Positions 41,879 to 46,515 of a stretch of 46,515 nucleotides of DNA are shown here, in pieces. The stretch spans positions 1 to 46,515 of the forward strand of contig JAJQCF010000016.1 in the NCBI GenBank assembly GCA_021202845.1, in the 5' to 3' direction. Within the stretch, counting starts at the first letter, position 1; each line of letters opens with the position of its first letter. Origin of the DNA: Oscillospiraceae bacterium (GTDB lineage: Bacteria; Bacillota; Clostridia; Oscillospirales; Oscillospiraceae). The position numbers were made by a program, and so were the translations under genes. Under the pieces are notes generated by a model that made no database searches, had not been told where the DNA came from, and saw only the letters and a program-made list of their open reading frames with translations.

Positions 41879-42235
41879 ATGGAAACGGAAAGAGACATCG
41901 CTAAAACGCCCGCCAAGGAGCTGCCTGCCTGCCCTGTGGAAACAACGCTGACGCTCATCAGCGACAAGTGGAAGGTGCTGATTCTCCGCGACCTCATGCC
42001 CGGCACAAAGCGCTTCGGCGAGCTGAAAAAGTCCATAGGCCACGTATCGCAAAAGGTACTGACCGCCCAGCTGCGGCAAATGGAGCAGAGCGGCCTTGTA
42101 ATCCGCACCGTGTTCCCCGAAGTCCCGCCGCACGTGGAGTACACCCTGACCGACTTGGGCTACAGCCTAAAGCCGATTTTAGACGCCATGTGGGAATGGG
42201 GCGAGAACTATAAGGCGCAGAATGAGAACAGGTGA
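41879..42235 (+). CDS. HxlR family winged-helix transcriptional regulator
   Basis: 118 residues with the complete HxlR domain: CPVETTLTLISDKWKVLILR (with the N-terminal Cys near residue 20 that is redox-active in several members), GTKRFGELKKSIGHVSQKVL as the helix-turn-helix, and PHVEYTLTDLGYSL as the wing and dimer region. AGGAGGT lies 7 bases before the ATG. It is divergent from the flavoprotein-macrodomain-SirTM operon and followed by a terminator, so it is probably its local regulator and responds to electrophile or redox stress; this last point is inferred. Confidence 0.92.
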   Translation: METERDIAKTPAKELPACPVETTLTLISDKWKVLILRDLMPGTKRFGELKKSIGHVSQKVLTAQLRQMEQSGLVIRTVFPEVPPHVEYTLTDLGYSLKPILDAMWEWGENYKAQNENR

Positions 42236-42247
42236 AGAACGACAAAA

Positions 42248-42277
42248 AATGCGTCTGCCGCAAATGGCAGGCGCATT
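42248..42277. terminator. Bidirectional terminator between hxlR and the MATE gene
   Basis: AATGCGTCTGCC (42248-42259) with GGCAGGCGCATT (42266-42277), one mismatch, flanked by AAAAAA on the left and TTTTG on the right, so it can serve both convergent genes. Confidence 0.88.
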
Positions 42278-42291
42278 TTGCTTTATCCTTC

Positions 42292-43719
42292 TCACTCCGT
42301 CAGCGTCTTTTTTACTGCCGGTGTGCTGTTATCCGCGAGGAAGCGGTAGGTGAAGATTATCACCGCGAGCGAGATGATGAACGTCAGCGCGTCGGAGACG
42401 GGCATGGAGTAGAGTATGCCGTCCAAGCCGAAGGCCAGCGGCAGCAGCAGGGGGAAGCCGACGCCGAAAACGACCTCGCGCACCAGCGACAGCGCTGTGG
42501 AGGCGAAGGCCTTGCCCAGCGACTGCAAAAATATGAACGTGCCCTTGTTGACGCAGGCCAGAACGACCATGCAAAGGTAGACGCGGAAAGCCTTGACCGC
42601 GAACTGGGTGTAGTAGACGCTCTCGTTCGCCGCGCCGAATATGCCGATTAGCTGGCGCGGGAGCAGCTCGACAACCAAGAGCGCCACTGCGCCGACCGCC
42701 GCTTCGGAAATGAGCAGCAGGGTAAATAGCCTGCGCACTCTGTCCTTGCGCCCCGCGCCGATGTTGTAGCCGACAATGGGTATGCAGCCTGCCGCAAGCC
42801 CCATGGAGACGGACACTACAATCTGGAAAAATTTCATCACTATGCCCACGACGGCCAGCGGGATATGCGAGTACTCCGCAAGGCCGAAAATTTCGTCCAG
42901 CGCGCCGTATTTCGTTATCATGTTGTTGCACGCGGCCATTGAAGCGACTATGGAAATCTGCATCAAAAGGCTGCACGCGCCCAGCGGGATATACTTGCGC
43001 ATAATGGCGAAGTGGAAGCGGAAGCTGGAGCGGTGCAGCTTCACGGCCTTCATGTGGCACAGGTACCACACAGCGAGCGCGGCGGTCAGCACCTGCCCCG
43101 CGACCGTGGCCAGCGCCGCGCCCATCATACCCCAGCGCAGGCCGAAAATGAAAATCGGGTCAAGAATAATGTTCACAGCCGCGCCCGACACCGTGGAGAC
43201 CATGGCAAAGCGCGGGCTGCCGTCCGAACGTATGACGGAGTTCATCGCCTGTCCGAACATATAAAAGGGTATGCCGAGCGTGATGTAGAAAAAGTATTCC
43301 TCGGAGTTTGCCAGCGTCTCGGCGTTCACGCCCGCGCCGAAAGCCTTGACAAGCGGCGTGCTGAACACAAGGTACAGCAAGGTCAGTGCTATGCTGACGG
43401 CGACGCAGGTGCAGACCGCGCTGCCTATGCTGCGGTGCGCGTCCTCCGTCTTGTTCGTGCCGAGACTTATGCTGACAAATGTGCAGCAGCCGTCGCCAAT
43501 CATTCCCGCCAGCCCCAGTGCCACAAGCGTCAACGGAAAAACGGCGGTGTTGGCCGCGTTGCCGTAGGAGCCGAGATAGTCCGCGTTGGCGATGAATATT
43601 TGGTCAACAATGTTGTAGAGCGCCGCGACCAGCAGCGAGATAATGCAGGGTATGGCGTAGCGGCGCATCAGCCGCCCGACGCTCTCGCGCTCCAAAAAGG
43701 CGTTAGATTTTTCTTCCAT
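42292..43719 (-). CDS. MATE family efflux transporter with attenuated leader
   Basis: 475 residues, twelve membrane segments. Family features: SVGRLMRRYAIPCIISLL and AALYNIVDQIFIAN in helix 1-2, GAAVNIILDPIFIFGLRWG mid-protein, and AGCIPIVGYNIGAGRKDRVR in the second half. It belongs to the NorM/MepA-like drug exporters; the substrate is unknown. Only distantly similar to the MATE protein at 17136-18476. Its ATG follows directly on the stop of a 26-codon leader peptide, and the leader carries an intrinsic terminator, so expression is probably controlled by translation of the leader. GGAGG is 12 bases before the ATG. Confidence 0.93.
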   Translation of the reverse strand: MEEKSNAFLERESVGRLMRRYAIPCIISLLVAALYNIVDQIFIANADYLGSYGNAANTAVFPLTLVALGLAGMIGDGCCTFVSISLGTNKTEDAHRSIGSAVCTCVAVSIALTLLYLVFSTPLVKAFGAGVNAETLANSEEYFFYITLGIPFYMFGQAMNSVIRSDGSPRFAMVSTVSGAAVNIILDPIFIFGLRWGMMGAALATVAGQVLTAALAVWYLCHMKAVKLHRSSFRFHFAIMRKYIPLGACSLLMQISIVASMAACNNMITKYGALDEIFGLAEYSHIPLAVVGIVMKFFQIVVSVSMGLAAGCIPIVGYNIGAGRKDRVRRLFTLLLISEAAVGAVALLVVELLPRQLIGIFGAANESVYYTQFAVKAFRVYLCMVVLACVNKGTFIFLQSLGKAFASTALSLVREVVFGVGFPLLLPLAFGLDGILYSMPVSDALTFIISLAVIIFTYRFLADNSTPAVKKTLTE

Positions 43720-43800
43720 TTATAATTCAAACCTCCAAAAGCAGGGCATTAAAAAAACACGCAGACCGCAAAAATCCGGCCTTACGTGTTCAATAGACAC
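43720..43800 (-). CDS. Leader peptide of the MATE gene
   Basis: A GTG-initiated frame of 26 codons reads MSIEHVRPDFCGLRV then FLMPCFWRFEL and ends in TAA immediately before the MATE ATG at 43719. Its codons 4-17 lie within the terminator hairpin at 43751-43790, and the frame runs from about 20 bases after the -10 element to the start of the transporter. The ribosome site is weak (TTGAG). This arrangement is typical of ribosome-dependent attenuation in drug-resistance genes. The peptide itself probably has no independent function. Confidence 0.55.
   Translation of the reverse strand: MSIEHVRPDFCGLRVFLMPCFWRFEL
43751..43790 (-). terminator. Attenuator terminator inside the MATE leader
   Basis: On the minus strand: AACACG, AGGCCG, an 8-base loop, CGGTCT and CGTGTT form a two-part stem (AACACG/CGTGTT and AGGCCG/CGGTCT with a TA/G interior loop) followed by seven T residues. 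It stands between the promoter and the MATE coding region and would stop transcription before the gene unless prevented. Confidence 0.82.
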
Positions 43801-43816
43801 TGCTCAATTTTTATAT

Positions 43817-43845
43817 ATTCTATCACAACTTTAAAAGCGTTGCAA
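43817..43845 (-). promoter_or_regulatory. Promoter of the MATE leader
   Basis: On the minus strand: TTGCAA (43840-43845), 17-bp spacer, TAGAAT (43817-43822). Confidence 0.78.
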
Positions 43846-43898
43846 ATGTCTTTTTGACGAAAATATTTTGTCCCACCGCGGGCGTTTTGCGGCAAAAC

Positions 43899-43938
43899 GG
43901 CGAAGCGTCGGCCCCCCCTTGCAGGCCGTCGCTCCGCC
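43899..43938 (-). terminator. Terminator of the zinc-ribbon/Ig-like gene
   Basis: A 15-bp stem with two mismatches, formed by 43924-43938 and 43899-43913, followed on the minus strand by GTTTTG. It begins 28 bases beyond the stop codon at 43967. Confidence 0.6.
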
Positions 43939-43966
43939 GTGTGTGTTTGCGGTTAAATGCTCTTCG

Positions 43967-44578
43967 TTACCAGATAAGCACGCGGACAGCGGTGGTAATG
44001 CTGCCGCACGCGACTGTGACTGTCGCCCAGCCGCTGCCTACGCCGGTGACAACGCCGTCTTGGTCAACGGTGCAGATGCTCTCGTCGTCCGAGCTCCACG
44101 TAACCACGGCCTCGGTGTCCAGCGGGTAGACCGTGGCGTCCAAATCAACCTTGTCCCCGACGTTGGCGGAGAACTCCGTCAGCGTGGAGCCCAAGAAGGA
44201 CACGGTTATGCTGGTGACTGTGGGCGTTGGCTCCGGAGTTGGGGTCGGAGTAGGCGTCGGCGTCGGAGTGGGAGCCTCAGTCTCCATAACAGTGGGCGTC
44301 GGTTCAGGCGCGGAAGATGCGCCGCCCGTACCCGCAACTATGAGTATTATAACGGCGACCACTACGGCCACGAGCAGCACCACGCCGAACATAAACTGCC
44401 AATGCGTGTAGGCGTTGGCGCGCGCTCTGGCGGCGGTGCCCGGCTGGGCGGCGGCGGTGGAGGCCGGCGCGCGCTCACTGCTCTGCACTCTGCGGGTGCC
44501 GCAGTGCGGACAGCGCGTTCTGATGGCTGAGTAGGTCTTGCCGCAGTGGCGGCAGGTTATCTGAGGGAATAAACCCAT
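43967..44578 (-). CDS. Zinc-ribbon membrane protein with Pro/Thr linker and Ig-like (BIG2) domain
   Basis: 203 residues. N-terminal zinc ribbon CRHCGKTY and CPHCGTRR (Cys9, Cys12, Cys23, Cys26), a basic and Ala-rich stretch, one membrane helix near 61-82 (FGVVLLVAVVVAVIILIVAG), a TP-repeat linker, and a C-terminal bacterial Ig-like domain (VDLDATVYPLDTEAVVTWSS, then GVVTGVGSGWATVTV). The zinc ribbon should lie in the cytoplasm and the Ig-like domain outside. No enzyme motif; the role is unknown. TTGACG/TAGACT at 44662-44690 is a candidate promoter. Confidence 0.82.
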   Translation of the reverse strand: MGLFPQITCRHCGKTYSAIRTRCPHCGTRRVQSSERAPASTAAAQPGTAARARANAYTHWQFMFGVVLLVAVVVAVIILIVAGTGGASSAPEPTPTVMETEAPTPTPTPTPTPTPEPTPTVTSITVSFLGSTLTEFSANVGDKVDLDATVYPLDTEAVVTWSSDDESICTVDQDGVVTGVGSGWATVTVACGSITTAVRVLIW

Positions 44579-44661
44579 ATGCTCACCCTTTCTTTTTGCA
44601 AGGAGGTAGATTTCTTCGTTGTACGGCTCTTCAAACTAATATCAAGCCGATTATCATATAT

Positions 44662-44690
44662 AGTCTACATCATTTTGCAAAAACCGTCAA
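44662..44690 (-). promoter_or_regulatory. Promoter of the zinc-ribbon/Ig-like gene
   Basis: On the minus strand: TTGACG (44685-44690), 17-bp spacer, TAGACT (44662-44667). An alternative pair, TTGCAA and TATGAT with 16-bp spacing, overlaps it slightly downstream. Confidence 0.55.
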
Positions 44691-44742
44691 GCATTTAGTG
44701 ACCTACTCGTCGAAATTTGTCCGAAATTTAATTATTTTGCCC

Positions 44743-45423
44743 TCACTCGAACAGCGCCAGATACTTTTCCGCCACCGCGTCCGAGTCGTCGCCGAGAGCT
44801 ATCATAGCCGCGAAGCCGCCCTCGCCGGTCAGCACAACGGTCTTTTCCCAATCCGCCATGCTCGCGGGGTACCACGCGCCGCCCTCGGCCTGCGCGTCGG
44901 CCCTCGCCTGAAGTATGGCCGCCACTGTCTCGGCGTCCGCGCTGTCGGCACACTGCACGAACACAAATTCCGACACAACGGAGCCAATCATCGACGTGTA
45001 CGCCACAAGCTGCACCGTCTCTATGTCCGCCAGCCCGGGGAAAAAGCCGTCCAAATAGTCGCCCTCCAGCGCCATTTGCCCGTTCAGTCCGTACTCCTCC
45101 TCGATGCTCAGGTAAAACGCCAGCAGGTCAACCGCCTCCGGCGTGGGTTCGGCAGTCGGCTCAATCGTCGGTGCAGGCGCGGGCTCGGCGGTCGGCACAG
45201 GTGTAGGCTCGACAGTTGGCACAGGTGTAGGCTCGGCGGTCGGTTCCGCAGTGGGTTCAGCCGTCTCCTCCGGCTCCGCGGTTGGCGCACTCGTAGGCTC
45301 TGTTGTCGGCGCGGCGGTGGCGATGACAGTCTCCGTTTCCACCGGTTCCGCGCTCTCCGCGCCGCAGCCGACGAGCGACGCCAGCACCGCCAGCGCGGCG
45401 GCGGCAGCAATAAGTCTTTTCAT
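44743..45423 (-). CDS. DUF4358-like lipoprotein with long Glu/Pro/Thr linker
   Basis: 226 residues: signal peptide and lipobox SLVGC (Cys20), a low-complexity linker of TEPT, AEPT and PTV repeats (about 25-95), then a DUF4358-like domain containing ETVQLVAYTSMIGSVVSEFV and DAETVAAILQARADAQ. It is a likely paralogue of the lipoprotein at 33717-34193, with an added spacer that would reach through the cell wall. Function unknown. A promoter lies at 45444-45472. Confidence 0.75.
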   Translation of the reverse strand: MKRLIAAAAALAVLASLVGCGAESAEPVETETVIATAAPTTEPTSAPTAEPEETAEPTAEPTAEPTPVPTVEPTPVPTAEPAPAPTIEPTAEPTPEAVDLLAFYLSIEEEYGLNGQMALEGDYLDGFFPGLADIETVQLVAYTSMIGSVVSEFVFVQCADSADAETVAAILQARADAQAEGGAWYPASMADWEKTVVLTGEGGFAAMIALGDDSDAVAEKYLALFE

Positions 45424-45443
45424 GTTCTTTCTCCTTTGGGGGT

Positions 45444-45472
45444 AGTATAGCAGTTATTTAGACGCGCCGCAA
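45444..45472 (-). promoter_or_regulatory. Promoter of the linker lipoprotein gene
   Basis: On the minus strand: TTGCGG (45467-45472), 17-bp spacer, TATACT (45444-45449), 20 bases before the start codon. Confidence 0.6.
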
Positions 45473-45475
45473 GAG

Positions 45476-45595
45476 AAAAAGTTCCCGCCGAGGGCTAAAC
45501 TTTTTGTACAAATTAGCTCCAACGCTTCGTTGTAGCTCTGTGAAAAGCGGCAAAAAGCCGCCGACCGCGCCGTTAGCGTGTGCCGGCGGTTTTTT
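45476..45595. other. Three consecutive stem-loops without a gene
   Basis: AAAAAGTT/AACTTTTT with inner CCC/GGG (45476-45505), AGCTCCAACG/CGTTGTAGCT with one mismatch (45515-45537), and CCGCCG/CGGCGG (45558-45589) with AAAAA before and TTTTTT after. The last is a good terminator in both directions. No protein frame fits and no clear plus-strand promoter is visible. It could be a small RNA or stacked terminators shielding the divergent lipoprotein genes. Confidence 0.4.
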
Positions 45596-45698
45596 GACAA
45601 AAACGCCAAATTCAGGTTTCCTGAAAAATCCTGCAATATCGCGCACAAAACCGCTGATAATAAGAAAGCAAATAAATTTTTGACCGGAGGTACCCGAG

Positions 45699-46070
45699 AT
45701 GAGAAAATTTGCAATATTATGCGTTATAATGCTCCTCGCTCCGCTCGTCCTTGGCGGGTGCGGCAGCAGCAGCGTGAACGACACCTCCACAACGGACACT
45801 CCCGCCGCAACCGCCGCCGTGACCGAGCGCGCCGACGCAGACGACGGAGCCGTGACGGACGAAGACGGCATAATCGGCAACGAGGGCGACGCTGCGACCG
45901 GCGACAACGCAGCCGACACCGCCGGCAACGACCTTGCCGACGGCGTGGAAGATGTGACAAACGGCATCACGGACGCGGCCGACAGCGCAGCAAGCGGAGC
46001 CGACGACGCCGTCCACAAAGCCGCCGACGCCGCCGACAGCGCAGCGAGCGGCATGGCAGCCGACAGCTGA
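45699..46070 (+). CDS. Small acidic lipoprotein of low complexity
   Basis: 123 residues: signal peptide and lipobox VLGGC (Cys21), then an Ala-, Asp- and Thr-rich chain with near-repeats ADSAASG at about 94-100 and 111-117 in its C-terminal third. No folded domain is recognisable; the chain is probably extended or helical at the cell surface. GGAGGT is 8 bases before the ATG and a strong terminator follows. The function is unknown. Confidence 0.7.
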   Translation: MRKFAILCVIMLLAPLVLGGCGSSSVNDTSTTDTPAATAAVTERADADDGAVTDEDGIIGNEGDAATGDNAADTAGNDLADGVEDVTNGITDAADSAASGADDAVHKAADAADSAASGMAADS

Positions 46071-46077
46071 CCCCCAG

Positions 46078-46105
46078 CCCGCGGCGAAAGCCGCGGGTTT
46101 CTTTT
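46078..46105 (+). terminator. Terminator after the acidic lipoprotein gene
   Basis: CCCGCGGC-GAAA-GCCGCGGG (46078-46097), an 8-bp GC stem with a GAAA tetraloop, followed by TTTCTTTTT. Confidence 0.93.
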
Positions 46106-46178
46106 TGCGGCAAAATCGCCGCAGAGCGGCTGCGTAATGACTTCGTAAAATGTTTTTCGCAGAAGGGCAAAAAAATGC

Positions 46179-46207
46179 TTGCATTTTCGCGCGGGCTGTG
46201 GTAGTAT
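46179..46207 (+). promoter_or_regulatory. Promoter of tRNA-Pro
   Basis: TTGCAT (46179-46184), 17-bp spacer, TAGTAT (46202-46207), 15 bases before the tRNA 5' end. Confidence 0.7.
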
Positions 46208-46221
46208 ATTAAGGCTGAAAT

Positions 46222-46297
46222 CCGGGTGTAGCGCAGATGGTAGCGTGCTTGAATGGGGTTCAAGAGGCCGCTGGTTCAAATCCAGTCACTCGGACCA
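46222..46297 (+). tRNA. tRNA-Pro (anticodon GGG)
   Basis: 76 bases folding as a complete cloverleaf: acceptor CCGGGTG with CACTCGG (one G-T pair), D-arm with GATGGTAG, anticodon stem CTTGA/TCAAG with loop ATGGGGT (anticodon GGG), variable loop AGGCC, T-arm GCTGG-TTCAAAT-CCAGT, discriminator A and encoded CCA. It has its own promoter and terminator. Confidence 0.95.
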
Positions 46298-46306
46298 GAC
46301 CAAAAT

Positions 46307-46353
46307 AATCCGAACCGAATTATCCAATCGGGTAGTTCAGTTCGGATTTTTTT
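46307..46353 (+). terminator. Terminator of tRNA-Pro
   Basis: AATCCGAAC (46307-46315) with GTTCGGATT (46340-46348), followed by a run of T to 46353. Confidence 0.9.
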
Positions 46354-46356
46354 CTG

Positions 46357-46387
46357 CAAAAAACAAGAACGCCCGCCGAAGCGGGCG
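46357..46387 (-). terminator. Terminator of the SLH protein gene
   Basis: On the minus strand GCGGGCG/CGCCCGC-type 7-bp stem (46370-46376 with 46381-46387) around a TTCG loop, followed by TTCTTGTTTTTT. Confidence 0.85.
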
Positions 46388-46427
46388 CCCTTTGGGAAAG
46401 GATAGAATAGTGGCAAATTATACGCGC

Positions 46428-46515
46428 TTATACAGCGCTGTAGCGGTACAGGAAGGTTACAACCTGAGCGCGTGTGCAGGCACTGTCGGGCGAGAACGTG
46501 GTGTCGCTCGTGCCG
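46428..46515 (-). CDS. C-terminal end of an SLH-domain surface protein (partial)
   Basis: The last 28 codons of a minus-strand gene that continues beyond the right edge; stop TAA at 46428-46430. The residues TTFSPDSACTRAQVVTFLYR match the core of an S-layer homology repeat (FxPxxxxTRAQ...FLYR), which anchors proteins to secondary cell-wall polymer. Nothing can be said about the rest of the protein. Confidence 0.8.
   Translation of the reverse strand, partial: GTSDTTFSPDSACTRAQVVTFLYRYSAV

Noticed and set aside
44230-44310. CRISPR or tandem repeat array at repeated GGCGTCGG/GGAGT units
   Set aside because: The repeats encode the Thr-Pro linker of a protein; there are no spacers.
44707-44727. 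Two Spo0A-box-like sequences (CGTCGAA and TGTCCGAA)
   Set aside because: One differs at the first base of TGTCGAA and the other has an insertion; such near matches are expected by chance in this much sequence.

Overview
The window looks like the chromosome of a GC-rich, anaerobic, low-oxygen Firmicute of class Clostridia, probably order Oscillospirales; the order is an inference from gene content and codon use, not a measured placement. Reasons: spore genes (spo0A, a ypeB homologue), pyruvate:ferredoxin oxidoreductase with ferredoxin-type proteins, dimeric glycyl-tRNA synthetase, a group II ECF vitamin transporter core next to truA, DUF4358 lipoproteins and a surface protein ending in an SLH-like motif.

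Layout. 1-400: AT-rich right end of an integrated element, ending in a 3' fragment of tRNA-Thr(GGT) with the native tRNA terminator behind it. 0.7-5.8 kb: ABC permease and ATPase without a binding protein, an AlaX editing protein, glyS and a small VOC protein. 5.9-11.9 kb (minus strand): an electron-transfer operon made of a 40-cysteine tandemly duplicated polyferredoxin, PFOR and a GltA/NfnB-type flavoprotein. 12.0-13.4 kb: ypeB. 13.6-16.1 kb: rpmG-secE-nusG-rplK-rplA, closed by a terminator directly after rplA. 16.1-20.0 kb (minus strand): spo0A with an altered phosphorylation site, a MATE transporter and PepD. 20.1-32.5 kb (plus strand): glgP, ADP-ribosylglycohydrolase, DUF2461, a methyltransferase, ecfA1-ecfA2-ecfT-truA, a DUF5711-like protein, CvpA and a zinc-finger Clp ATPase. 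32.8-35.9 kb: two secreted or lipid-anchored proteins, then an extracytoplasmic-function-type sigma factor with a membrane partner. 35.9-39.0 kb: DUF554 and an AT-rich acquired pair, an EcoRI-type adenine methyltransferase and a DUF262-HNH nuclease. 39.1-42.2 kb: a SirTM-macrodomain pair behind two flavin-binding-type proteins, divergent from an HxlR regulator with palindromic operators. 42.3-43.9 kb: a second MATE transporter with a leader peptide and an internal terminator in its 5' leader. 43.9-46.5 kb: small secreted proteins, tRNA-Pro(GGG) and the end of an SLH protein.

The main items of interest are: (1) Spo0A with Glu at the phospho-acceptor position and Pro in the acidic pair; (2) the soluble double-RnfB-like polyferredoxin in a PFOR operon; (3) the EcoRI-family methylase, carrying a dockerin-like calcium loop, paired with a DUF262-HNH nuclease instead of an EcoRI-type enzyme; (4) the SirTM-macrodomain operon lacking its usual lipoylated partner genes; and (5) the leader-peptide attenuator in front of the MATE gene. 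No CRISPR array, rRNA gene or insertion sequence was seen.
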